NCBI GenBank assembly: GCA_963705155.1
Contig: CAVPJC010000020.1
Coordinates: 1-64,000, forward strand
DNA: 64,000 bases
From: CAVPJC01 sp963705155
GTDB lineage: Bacteria > Chloroflexota > Anaerolineae > Anaerolineales > UBA4823
Reading direction: 5' to 3'
Shown here piece by piece: positions 47,102 through 56,728 of the stretch (positions are counted from its first letter, which is position 1; the number at the start of each line of letters is the position of its first letter). The position numbers were made by a program, and so were the translations under genes. A model generated the notes under the pieces. It was not told the origin of the DNA and did not search any database. It was given only the letters and a program-made list of their open reading frames with translations.

Positions 47102-48627
47102 ATGCAGCTTTTCCTGGCTTTTTTGCCCGTCTTTCTCATATTGTGCCTGATGGTAGGCCTGCGCTGGGGGGCATCCCACGCTGGAGCGTTGGGTTATCTC
47201 ACCGCGCTTGGCATCGCGGTGATATTCTTTGGAGCCGGCCTCGAACTGCTTGCCTTTTCGCATGGCAGGGCGCTCCTGCTCTCCATCGATGTGCTGCTGA
47301 TCGTCTGGGCGGCCTTTCTGTTGTACCGGGTTGCCGATGAAGCTGGAGCGATTCGCTGATAGGGGAGGCCCTGCCGCATTTGACCGGCGACACCGGCATG
47401 CTGGCCCTGTTCAACGGCTGGGTGTTCGCTTCTTTTCTGCAAGGGGTAGGCGGTTTTGGGGTGCCGGTGGCGGTGATTGCACCGTTGTTGATCAGCCTGG
47501 GTTTTCCACCGGTCAATGCTGTGGTTATGTCTTCTGTGGGGCATGCCTGGGGGGTAACCTTTGGTTCCCTGGGATCATCGTTTCAGGCGTTGATGGCTTC
47601 GACCGGCCTGCCCGGCGCTGAGCTTGCACCGCAGGCCGCGCTCTTCCTGGGGATCGCGGGGATGGTCAGCGGCTGGATGGTGGTCTATATTGCCGGGGGA
47701 GAAAGGCCCTGGCGCGGCTGTTTTGGCCGGTGGTCCTGCTGGGTGCTGTGATGGGAACCGGCCAATATCTGACCGCTGTGGCGGGTTTATGGAACATGGC
47801 AGCCTTTGTGGGGGCGATATGCGGTTTGCTGGTGGCATACCCGATGCGCGCGCCTCTTCCCCGGAAACCAGCCGGTAAACGGCGCCCTGGATATTCGTGC
47901 TTTATTGGTAGCGATATCCAGTTATGGCATCCTGTTGATCGTCATACTGGCCGTCCAGCTCATCCCGTTTCTCAACGATTGGCTGGGAAAAGTCGTTATC
48001 CAGGTGTCCTTTCCTGAGGTGCGCACATCGCTTGGATACGTGACACCGGCGGGGTTTGGCCGGAGCATCGCGTTATTCAGGCACACGGGCACGGTGCTGG
48101 TCTATGTTTGCGGCATATCTTACCTGATTTACCAGAAGGCTGGCTGTTACCAGCCGGGTGCGTTGGGACGTATCTTGCGGAGCACCATCAAAGGTGTGCT
48201 GAATTCGAGTGTTAGCATCCTGACGATGGTGACCATGGCGGTTATCATGGAGAACTCTGGGATGACAGATCTGCTGGCGCGTGGGCTGGCGCAGGGTATT
48301 GGTATGCTTTTCCCGTTGGTCGCCCCGTGGATCGGAGCCATGGGCGCCTTTATGACGGGGAGTAATACAAATTCCAATGTCGTCTTCGGCGCTTTGCAGC
48401 TGCACACCGCACAGCGCCTGGGTTTTTCACCTGCCACCATCCTGGCAGGTCAGACAGCCGGAGCTGCGCTGGCCTCGGTGATCGCTCCAACCAAAGTTGT
48501 GGTAGGCGCCAGCACAGCCGGTCTCGCCGGGAAAGAGGGGGTTGTGATTCGCTCCCTGGCAGGTTATATTGGCATCCTGGTGCTCCTGATCAGCTTTCTG
48601 ACCTGGTTTGTGGGACTGATGAGATAA
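47102..48627 (+). CDS. lldP: L-lactate permease LctP/LldP (three frameshifts)
   Basis: A roughly 510-residue permease of about 12 helices in several frames: MQLFLAFLPVFLILCLMVGL, then after a shift near 47365 FNGWVFASFLQGVGGFGVPV, SSVGHAWGVTFGSLGSSFQA, after a shift near 47705 LLGAVMGTGQYLTAVAGLWN, and after one near 47860 NGALDIRALLVAISSYG, GVLNSSVSILTMVTMAVIME, MGAFMTGSNTNSNVVFGALQ to GLMR. It imports L-lactate or glycolate with protons. Placed after the CoA-transferase genes, it suggests organic-acid use or exchange. Confidence 0.85.
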
Positions 48628-48628
48628 A

Positions 48629-48802
48629 ATGATAACCTGGTTACGAAAACACCCTCAACAGGCGCGGTGGTTGTCCATGATTTTTATGGTGGTTGCTGCC
48701 GCCGCGCTATATCCGGCAGCACAGATGCACAACTCAACCTGGATCTGGCTGTTCCTGGGTATTTTTGTTCTGGGAAACCTGGCAGCCCTTTTTACGCCAT
48801 AG
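48629..48802 (+). CDS. small membrane protein, 57 residues
   Basis: Begins one base after the lactate permease stop: MITWLRKHPQQARWLSMIFM, then VVAAAALYPAAQMHN, a second helix WIWLFLGIFVLGNLAALF and TP. It has two helices and short loops. The tight spacing and hydrophobicity support a real gene, perhaps an accessory subunit of the permease or a general small protein; the function is unknown. Confidence 0.6.
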   Translation: MITWLRKHPQQARWLSMIFMVVAAAALYPAAQMHNSTWIWLFLGIFVLGNLAALFTP

Positions 48803-48861
48803 GTTCTTACCTCTATTTAGTATTCAGATGGATGACTGCATTGTGCTGGAGAGGGTTCATG

Positions 48862-50025
48862 ATGGACATTCGATCTGCCTTTGAACAGCGATTTTCCGGC
48901 AAACCAGCTCTGGTGGCACGCGCCCCGGGACGCGTAAACTTACTGGGTGAGCACGTTGATTACAATGATGGAATGGTGCTGCCGGCGGCCCTGGACCGGG
49001 CAGTGCACATTGCTGCTTCACCTACAGACGATAACCGGGTCACATTGCTGGCTTGTGACCTGGATGAAGACACCAGCTTCGATCTGGATGCGTTGGAGGG
49101 CAAGCTGGATGTGCAAGGCAAACCTCTTCCCGGTTGGGCGCTGTATCCGGCGGGTGTAGCCTGGGCGCTGCGCCAGGCCGGGTATCGCGTGCATGGATTA
49201 CAGGCTGTGTACTCGTCCAGTGTGCCGATTGGATCTGGGCTCAGCTCATCGGCAGCAGTTGAGGTGGGTTTTGCGGTGATGTGGCGTGAGCTGGGCGGGT
49301 GGCAAGCCGATGGTCTGGCGCTGGCGCAGATTTGCCAGCGGGCAGAAAATGCCTACGTGGGTGTCAACTGCGGGCTCATGGATCAGTTTGCCAGCGCGTG
49401 CGGTGTGGATGGTCACGCCTTGTATTTTGATACCCGCAGCCTGGAGTGGTATCCGCTGCCACTTCCGCCGGAAACGGTAATCATCATCGCGGACTCTGGT
49501 GTGCGACGCAGTCTGGCAACCTCCGCCTATAATGAACGCAGGGCCGCCTGTGAGCAAGCTGTGGAGCTTCTGCGCCACCACCTGCCGGAAATTCACTCCC
49601 TTCGGGATGTTTCTACGCCAGAATTTGCCGCTTTTGGTTTTTATCTGCCGGAACCGGTGCGCCGCCGTGCGGAGCACATTGTCAAAGAAATTGCACGGGT
49701 ACAATCCGCAGTGCATGCCCTGAATCGTGGGGATGCGCAGGTGTTCGGGGCGTTGATGTATGCTGGACACGCCAGCTTGCGCGATTTGTATGAGGTGAGC
49801 ATTCCTGAACTGGATGCGTTGGTGGATATCTCGCGCAGCCTGCCGGGATGCCTGGGCGCCAGGCTCACCGGGGCTGGCTTTGGGGGCTGTACGGTTCATC
49901 TGGTGAAGGATAGTTCTGCGGGCGAGTTTATGGAAAATCTGGCACAGCTCTACCATGAGCGCACCGGCCGCAAAGCCCAGGTTTACCTTTGCCATGCCAG
50001 TGCCGGGGCAGCCATCGAAACCTGA
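48862..50025 (+). CDS. galK: galactokinase GalK
   Basis: 387 residues from ATG 48862, six bases after GGAGAGG. GHMP kinase signatures: ARAPGRVNLLGEHVDYNDGM (galactokinase motif), VPIGSGLSSSAAVEVGFAV (ATP loop), catalytic Asp in GLMDQFASACG and LTGAGFGGCTVHLV at the end. It phosphorylates galactose at C1 with ATP. No other Leloir genes are close. It follows the lactate-permease unit at 60 bases and could be part of it or separate. Confidence 0.94.
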   Translation: MDIRSAFEQRFSGKPALVARAPGRVNLLGEHVDYNDGMVLPAALDRAVHIAASPTDDNRVTLLACDLDEDTSFDLDALEGKLDVQGKPLPGWALYPAGVAWALRQAGYRVHGLQAVYSSSVPIGSGLSSSAAVEVGFAVMWRELGGWQADGLALAQICQRAENAYVGVNCGLMDQFASACGVDGHALYFDTRSLEWYPLPLPPETVIIIADSGVRRSLATSAYNERRAACEQAVELLRHHLPEIHSLRDVSTPEFAAFGFYLPEPVRRRAEHIVKEIARVQSAVHALNRGDAQVFGALMYAGHASLRDLYEVSIPELDALVDISRSLPGCLGARLTGAGFGGCTVHLVKDSSAGEFMENLAQLYHERTGRKAQVYLCHASAGAAIET

Positions 50026-50069
50026 ACAAAGCGATCATCCAAAGCAGGTGGCAATCTTCCCCCGGGAGT

Positions 50070-51246
50070 TTACGGGTCAATTTGCCAGACCCATACATCT
50101 CCATCCAGCCCGCCGGTTGCCAGGTAGCGGCCATCCGGGCTGAACGCGATGCAGCTGGCGGCCAGCTTATGGGCCTGGAAGGTCATTTCCTGAACTCCAG
50201 ATGTCAGATTCCATACAATGAGCATACCCTCACCTGTGACCGCGGCCAGCCGGGTTCCATCAGAATTAAAGGTAATGTCCCACACCAGCCGGCGGTTTAG
50301 ATTGGCACTCCCTTTATCGTGCCGGTAGTCAGCCACGGCCTGACCCGATTCGATATTCCACAAGGTCACCGTTCCCTGGCTGCCGCCTGTTGCCAGAAGC
50401 CTGCCATCTGAGGTGATCGAAGCGGTATAGATCGAACTCCTGGCCGCGCAGAGTCTGCACAAAACGACCGCTGGCGACATCTCTCAGGCGCACCACATCC
50501 CCGTTGACCACGGCCAGGCTGGCGCCATCCGGTGTAAAAGCAATATCGGGTACAGCGTATGTGCCGCCAATCATCTGGCCCTGGTTACCTCCACTCACCG
50601 GATCCCAAAGACGGGCCACGGCGTCATTGCCGCCGGTTGCCAGCAAGTCACCGTCCGGGCTAAAAATCACGGCATTGACCCCCTTTTTGTGAGCCGGGAA
50701 AGTAAATAACAGCCGGCCGTTGGCGACATCCCACAGCGATACATTCCCATCGCGCCCTCCGGACGCCAGGTGTGTACCCGCCGGGTTAAACGCCAGCGCC
50801 GGGCTCCACACACCGGTTTCCAGGGTGTGGATGAGCTGGTATCCAGTAGTCTCGTAAAGGCGAATAAACTCACCTGCAGAAATGGCCAGCGCCCGACCAT
50901 CGGGGGACCATGCCAAGCCCAATACCAGCTCCCAGGGAGGATAGCTCAGATGCGCCAGCGCCTGACGTGACTGCGGGGTGGCAGGCGCCGCCTGGGTGGG
51001 TGCAGGCAGCGGCGTGGGTGTGTCTACGGGCTGTAGCGGAGGATGCGCGGGAAAAGTTGGGATTACAGGCGGTGTTTGAGATGGGGGGATGGGCGACCGG
51101 ATCACGTTGGCGGGTGTAAGTGTACCGGGCAGGATAATCGAGATGTCTGGCGAGCTGTCTTTAACAACCTGGCAAGCGCTGGCGGCAAAAATCAGGAGAC
51201 AACCAGCCAGCATGAGAAACTTGCGGCCGGATGTCTCATCACTCAC
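50070..51246 (-). CDS. WD40-repeat lipoprotein (frameshifted)
   Basis: From ATG 51246: signal FLMLAGCLLIFAASACQVV with lipobox SAC (Cys near 25), a Pro/Thr linker, then WD40 units (LVLGLAWSPDGRALAISAGE, SPALAFNPAGTHLASGGRDG, VNAVIFSPDGDLLATGGND) ending with a shift near 50440 into ITSDGRLLATGGSQGTVTLW, WDITFNSDGTRLAAVTGEG and IAFSPDGRYLATGGLDG. It is likely a surface-attached protein-interaction propeller of about seven blades; ligand unknown. Its ATG overlaps the stop of the second WD40 gene, so the two form a unit. Confidence 0.8.
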
Positions 51247-52454
51247 GGCCTTACACCCCAGAGAAATAAGACACCATCGTATGAGCCTGAGGCGAGCAAT
51301 TTACCGTCTGGAGAGAAGGCCAGGTCTTGGACGCCATATTTATGCCCCTCCAGGGTGTGCAGCAGCGCTCCACTGTGGGGATCCCAAAGTCGAATGGCAT
51401 TGCTGTTATAACTGCCGCCCGTTGCCAACAGTGAGCCGTCGGGATTGTATGCCAGGCTCTCCACCACACCGTTGGTTTTCATCTCCAGCAGCAATGCGCC
51501 TTTGCCCACGTCCCAAAGACGAATGACGCCATCGTAGTGGCCGGTTGCCAGGGTGGTGCCATCTGGCGAGAAGGCGATGCTGTTCACCGCGCCTGTGAAG
51601 GATGTGGGCAGGCTGTGCAGCAGCCGGCCATCTTTAATCTGCCAGAGCCTGATGGCATAGCGGTCTGGCGTGGTGGCAATTATTTTGCCATCCGGCGAGA
51701 AAACCGCATCCAATACGGCGCCGGTGGTCAATGTGCGCGTAATCTCAAAAGTGTAGATGTTCCAGATGTATACGTTGTTTTCCTGAGAAACCGGATTGGT
51801 CAGGGCGGCAGCCAGTAAATTGCCCTGCTGAGAAAAGGCGATTTTACTGACAGCGCGGCTGGGTGAGTACAGCAGATCGATGCGCTCATACAGCGGGGGA
51901 CGCCACATATCCATGTTTCCGGCGAAACCTTCCTGTTGTGTGCCAAGCTGGTTGCCTGCAACGATCATATCTCCCCTGGGACTGTAAGCAAGGCTGGTGA
52001 TCCCCGGATCGGCCTCGATGCTACGCTCACGCTGGCGCAGGTTTACATGATATAAACCAATTTCCCGGTCACTGGCAACCGCCAGCCTGGCGCTGTCTGG
52101 CGCCCATGCCAGAGCGGTAAAACTGCTCTCTTTCCAGCTGGCAAGAGCAGAGATGCTGGCAGCGTTTTCGAATTTCAGGGCAGCAAGCTCACCGGGCAGG
52201 GGGGTGCCGTCATCTACGAGCAGCAGGGCGGTGGGTGTGGGAGAAGGCGGCTGTGTGGGTGTGCTGGTGGGTAGGGGTGTAGTTGTTGGCCGAGGCGGCG
52301 GGGGTGTAGGGGAACCGGCGAGTGCAGGTGTTATTGTGGAATTTGGCGTCAGGGTTGGAGCGGGCTGGCGAACTGGCAGCCCGACAGAACAGGCGAAGAC
52401 GCCCAGGATCAACACAAACAGGATAGACAGAACCCATCGAAACGTGGCAGGCAT
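51243..52454 (-). CDS. WD40-repeat lipoprotein
   Basis: 403 residues, intact. Signal segment SILFVLILGVFACSVG with a lipobox-like Cys, a Thr/Pro/Ser linker, and seven WD40-like units such as FTALAWAPDSARLAVASDRE, ITSLAYSPRGDMIVAGNQ, VNSIAFSPDGTTLATGHYDG and VESLAYNPDGSLLATGGSY. The GH-WD pattern supports a beta-propeller on the cell surface. Overlap by four bases with the other WD40 gene suggests recent duplication or joint use. Confidence 0.85.
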   Translation of the reverse strand: MPATFRWVLSILFVLILGVFACSVGLPVRQPAPTLTPNSTITPALAGSPTPPPPRPTTTPLPTSTPTQPPSPTPTALLLVDDGTPLPGELAALKFENAASISALASWKESSFTALAWAPDSARLAVASDREIGLYHVNLRQRERSIEADPGITSLAYSPRGDMIVAGNQLGTQQEGFAGNMDMWRPPLYERIDLLYSPSRAVSKIAFSQQGNLLAAALTNPVSQENNVYIWNIYTFEITRTLTTGAVLDAVFSPDGKIIATTPDRYAIRLWQIKDGRLLHSLPTSFTGAVNSIAFSPDGTTLATGHYDGVIRLWDVGKGALLLEMKTNGVVESLAYNPDGSLLATGGSYNSNAIRLWDPHSGALLHTLEGHKYGVQDLAFSPDGKLLASGSYDGVLFLWGVRP

Positions 52455-52484
52455 AGCAGGATCAATTGTAGCACCAGAAGCAGA

Positions 52485-54892
52485 TCAGGACTTCAACTTC
52501 ACCACGGTGACGCCTTCGCCACCCTCTTTATCACCGCCAGATTCAAAGGTGCGAACCTGGGGGTTCTCTGAGAGAGCCCGGCGGATGACCTCACGAAGTT
52601 TGCCCGTACCTTTGCCATGAATGATGCGCACGAAGGGCAAGCCAGCCAGATAAGCGGAGTCGAGGTAACGCTCCATGGCGTCCAGGGCTTCATCAGAACG
52701 CTGGCCGCGCAAGTCGAGCTCCAAACCTGGCGATAATGGCAATTCTATGCTGGCGGGTTGTGACGGCGCTTGTGGGGCTTTGCGGCGTGCTGAGGCCGGC
52801 CTGGAGGTGAGATCAGATTGGGCGCCGGCCAGTTCCAGTTCTGCCAGGCGTGAACGGACACGCAAGACACCCACCTGCACCTCGGCCTCTTCAACGCCCA
52901 GGGTGGTCACCACGCCCTGTGTATTCAAGGCCCGCAGGTAAACTTTATCGCCCAGGCGAATGGCGCGTGACAATGCCTCGCCGGGGATGTGAGGCGCATG
53001 GCGTATTACCGGTGCTTCGACTCTTTCCTGGATGATCTCAACTTGCTCTTCAATGGGCTGAAGGGCCTCAACCGGTTGGCGGGAACGCGCCAGAGAGCGT
53101 CTCAGCTCGCGAATTTCATTCTGCAAATCCTGCATCTGGGCAGCAGCGTCGCTGCGGGCGTTCTCCAGGATCTGGCGGCGCTCATCCTCGATTTTCTCCA
53201 GACGCTCGGCCAGGTCTGCGCGCAGCTTTTCCGCCTGAGAACGGGCTTTATCAGCGGCGGCGCGTGCCTGGCGTGATAGTTCACGCTGGCGATGGATCTC
53301 ATCCAGTAAGTCTTCAGCGCGGACGTCTGTTGGATCCAGCTCGGCGCGTGCGTTTGTGATAATCAAATCAGGCATGCCCAGCCGCTGGGCAATTGCCAGG
53401 GCATTCGATCGTCCAGGCAGACCGATGGTCAGGTGGAACGTAGGGCGCAGTGACTCGAGGTCAAACTCCACACTGGCATTGACGACCCCGGGTGTGGCAT
53501 GGGCGAAGGCCTTCAGCTCGGGATGGTGGGTGGTCACCAGGGTAGTAATACCGCGTTCCAAGAGGTGAGACAGCAGCGCCCGCGCCAGAGCTGCACCTTC
53601 CTGGGGATCGGTGCCGGCGCCCAGCTCATCCAGAATTACCAGCGATTTTGGAGTGGCGTTTTGTAAGATGTGGATGATGTTGGTGATGTGTCCTGAGAAA
53701 GTTGACAGCGACTGCTCAATGGATTGTTCATCCCCAATATCGGCAAAGATTTCATGGAATATGGTGAGTTCAGAGCCAGAATTTGCTGGAATGTGCAAAC
53801 CTGCCTGCGCCATGAGCGCCAATAAGCCGACGGTCTTGAGGGTAACGGTCTTCCCACCTGTGTTTGGCCCGGTGACGATCAGAGAGTAGGTTTGTGGGTC
53901 AAGATCGATGTCGATTGGCACCACAGTATTTGCATCGAGAAGCGGGTGGCGAGCTTGATATAGTCGAATGATCGAGCCGGGATGGCGTGACTTACCCGAG
54001 GGTTGGATCGGCAGCAGGCTAGGGGGTGTAGCGGCGATATCCTCGGCGAATTTGGCACGAGCAAAAGCCAGATCCAACTGGGCAATAACTTCCACGGTTT
54101 TCAGGATCAGATACGCCTGAATCCCCACCTGTTGAGAAAGCTCTGCGAGAATGCGCCGTTCTTCGTCGCGTTCAGCGAGTTGAAGCTCGCGATACTGGTT
54201 GTTAAGCTCGACAACCGCCAGAGGTTCGACAAACAGCGTGGCGCCGGATGAGGATTGGTCATGGACGATGGATTTGATGCGCCCTTTAAATTCGGCGCGC
54301 AGCGGCAGGACGTAACGGCCATCGCGTTGGGTGATCAACGCTTCCTGGAGATAGGGTCCATTTCTGGGTCGCTGACCATGCGCTGCAGCTTGCTCAAGAG
54401 CCGATCGTGGGCAATGCGCACCTGGCGGCGGATGCTGTTCAGTTTATCCGAGGCAAAATCGAGGATTTCGCCGCGATCCGAAATGGCGCGGGTGATGTTG
54501 TCGATCAGGCCGGTTGGAGGAGGGGCCTGCATGGCAATGCCGGTGAGGTGCGGAAACTGCCCGCCCAGACGCTCAAACAGGCGGATGAGGGTGCGGGCAG
54601 CGATCAGGGTGGATTTGATATCGAGCAGATCCACCGGCATGAGAACCCCGCCGTGATTGGCGAGATCCACTGCTGCACGAATATCCCGGGCGCCGCCGAT
54701 GGTGAGATCTGGACGGGTGCTGAGCAGGAGGACGGCTTCGCTGGTCTCGGCCTGGCGCCGGCGGGCCTCGTCCAGGTCGGTGGTAGGACTTAAGGAACGG
54801 GCCAGGTCAGCAGAAGCAGAAAAGGCGCAGTAGCCTGCAAGGCGGTCCAGAATTTTTGGATATTCGAGGGTCTGAAGGGTCTTGGTGTCCAT
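52485..54892 (-). CDS. mutS2: MutS2-type DNA-recombination ATPase/endonuclease (frameshifted)
   Basis: About 800 residues from ATG 54892 (MDTKTLQTLEYPKILDRLAG). A shift near 54340 joins MVSDPEM to LITQRDGRYVLPLRAEFKG. Core: Walker A LIVTGPNTGGKTVTLKTVGL, Walker B SLVILDELGAGTDPQEGAAL, THHPELKAFAH, then a coiled-coil region (RQARAAADKARSQAEKLRAD) and a C-terminal Smr domain LDLRGQRSDEALDAMERYLD and VRIIHGKGTGKLREVI. MutS2 suppresses recombination and can rescue stalled ribosomes. The insertion sequence lies 65 bases upstream of its start, possibly affecting its promoter. Confidence 0.92.
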
Positions 54893-54956
54893 TCGAAACG
54901 CACAAATCATCGTTTAGTGCAGTTTGTGAGTGTACCACAGAAAAGAAAGTAGGAAT

Positions 54957-56257
54957 CAGGGCATTAACATTCTAATCTGAATAATGAGACAAAAAGGTCT
55001 TCTTCGGTATACTTGTTGCGCTCAAACATCAAGAACCGGAGAAGACCCAAATGGATTATAACAGTCACGCCCCCAACCGCACCGTCGATGAGAATGGGCT
55101 GATCTTCACCACCAGCAGCTTGTACGAGTATCTGCGGAACATCACCGATATACGGCAAGCCAAGGGCAAGCGCTATCCCTTGGCGACCCTGTTGTTGGTC
55201 ATGATCCTGGCGAAGCTGTGTGGAGAAGACAAACCGAGTGGGATCTGCGATTGGGTCAGGAGGCGGGTGCGGATGCTGAGCGAGATGAAAATCATCAAGC
55301 GTCCGCAAGCCCCCTGTCACATGACCTACCGGCGGGTGATGCAAACGATCATCCTGGCCGATGAATGGGACCAACTGCTGCACGACTACCATCAGCAGCG
55401 CCTGAAAACCGAGCAGGAGATCATCCTGACAATGGATGGGAAGACGCTGCGAGGCACGATCCCCGCGGGGAAACACGCGGCACGCATCTGCTGACCGTCT
55501 ATGTGCCTGACCAAGGATTGGCGCTGGTGCAAGCCCAAGTGGATCACAAGGAGAACGAGATTGTGGTCGCACCACACGTCTTGAAGCAGGTGAACCTGCA
55601 GGGTGCAATTGTGATGGGAGATGCCATGCATACTCAACGAGAGACCTCCCGCCAAATCGTAGAGGCGGGTGGTGATTATGTTTGGTTTGTCAAAGGAAAC
55701 CAGGCCCGGACCGAGTGGGCCATTCAGAAGCTGTTTGTGCATGAAATGTGTAACCTGCGTCAGGGAGCTTCTCTGGACAAGGACTTCCAAACTTGTGTCC
55801 AGGTGAGTAAGGGGCATGGGCGCTTGGAAACCCGCACCATCTTCGTCAGCACGTTGTTGAATGATTATTTGGATTGGCCGCATGTCGCGCAAGTCTTTCG
55901 CCTGGAGCGGATTCGTTGGCATCCGCATTTGCGCGGCAGAACACGCCAGGTGATCTATGGGCTGACTAGCCGGCCTCCGGAGCGCTCTTCACCGCAGCAT
56001 TTGCTCGAGCTGACCCGCGCCTATTGGGGGATTGAAAATGGCTTGCATCATCGCCGAGATGTCACCTTTCATGAAGATGCTACTCGCCTGACCCTGGGGA
56101 ATGCTGGACGGATCATGGCGGCCTTGAACAACTTGGTGATCGGTTTATGTTTGCGTGTACATGGCTCGAATGTCGCCCAAGCAAGACGCCACTTTTCGGC
56201 TTGCCCTGCTGATGCCCTTCTCGCGGTTGTCACCTAAATGAGAATGTTAATGCCCTG
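54957..56257 (+). mobile_element. ISAs1-type insertion sequence, 1301 bp
   Basis: Perfect 17-bp terminal inverted repeats CAGGGCATTAACATTCT (54957-54973) and its complement (56241-56257). The 10-base sequence AAGTAGGAAT occurs directly outside both ends (54947-54956 and 56258-56267), a target duplication of the length made by ISAs1-family elements. One transposase fills it. Confidence 0.95.
55051..56237 (+). CDS. ISAs1-family transposase (one-base deletion)
   Basis: From ATG 55051 (MDYNSHAPNRTVDENGLIFT), with FSLY-like TSSLYEYLRNITDIRQAKGK, YPLATLLLVMILAKLCGED and the first DDE Asp in ILTMDGKTLRGT. A missing A in a GGGGAAA run near 55475 breaks the frame; in the next frame it continues THLLTVYVPDQGLALVQ, the second Asp in GAIVMGDAMHTQRETSR, WFVKGNQ and YWGIENGLHHRRDVTFHEDA with the Glu. 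It is a typical ISAs1 DDE transposase. As the ends and target duplication are perfect, the lesion is either a sequence error or a very recent event. Confidence 0.9.
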
Positions 56258-56347
56258 AAGTAGGAATAAAATCATATTGTGTTTTTTAGAAAATTATCTA
56301 TAATCAATATATATTTGAATAAGTCACGGAATCGATACGGAATATTA

Positions 56348-56512
56348 ATGAAAGGGATGGCTATTATGATCTTTGAACAAAGCAGGACGGCCCAAGGATT
56401 GGTGGAATACGCCCTGATCATCATGCTGGTGGCGATGATCGTGATTATCATGTTGTGGATCATCGGGGCGCCGATTGCAAATGTCTTCAGTAATGTAATT
56501 TCGAATATTTGA
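56348..56512 (+). CDS. Flp-family type IVb pilin-like protein
   Basis: 54 residues from ATG 56348 (MKGMAIMIFEQSRTAQGLVE). The key feature is QGLVEYALIIMLVAMIVIIM: a short basic/polar leader, the G-x-x-E motif with Glu5 and a hydrophobic helix as in Flp/Fap pilins cut by a prepilin peptidase. It ends FSNVISNI. No Tad secretion genes are nearby, so it is an orphan pilin. A terminator follows. Later ATGs at 56357 and 56366 are also possible starts. Confidence 0.7.
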   Translation: MKGMAIMIFEQSRTAQGLVEYALIIMLVAMIVIIMLWIIGAPIANVFSNVISNI

Positions 56513-56568
56513 GAGCCCCCTGATTTTAAAATAAGCATCTGATTTGATCGGGCGGAATGCCCCATCAA

Positions 56569-56610
56569 GACAGCGCACACCGAATATATTATCCGGTGTG
56601 CGCTGTCGTT
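56569..56610. terminator. hairpin terminator between pilin and cytochrome genes
   Basis: A 14-bp perfect stem (GACAGCGCACACCG with its complement) and an 11-base loop, followed by GTTTCT. It closes the pilin gene on the plus strand and may also serve the convergent cytochrome gene. Confidence 0.75.
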
Positions 56611-56728
56611 TCTACACTATCGAGGCTGAACTGTCGCAGTTAAAGGGGTTTCTTGCGGTCAGCCGCGGAACTGATCAGGGGCAAGCGCCGATTATGAGAA
56701 CCTAATTTTGAGCGCAGGGCAGATCTGC

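Noticed and set aside
55475..55480. Programmed frameshifting in the ISAs1-type transposase
   Set aside because: ISAs1 transposases are encoded by one frame; the lost A in a GGGGAAA run fits a deletion or an error.
54964..55608. A 214-codon minus-strand frame inside the insertion sequence
   Set aside because: Shadow of the transposase; no independent motif.
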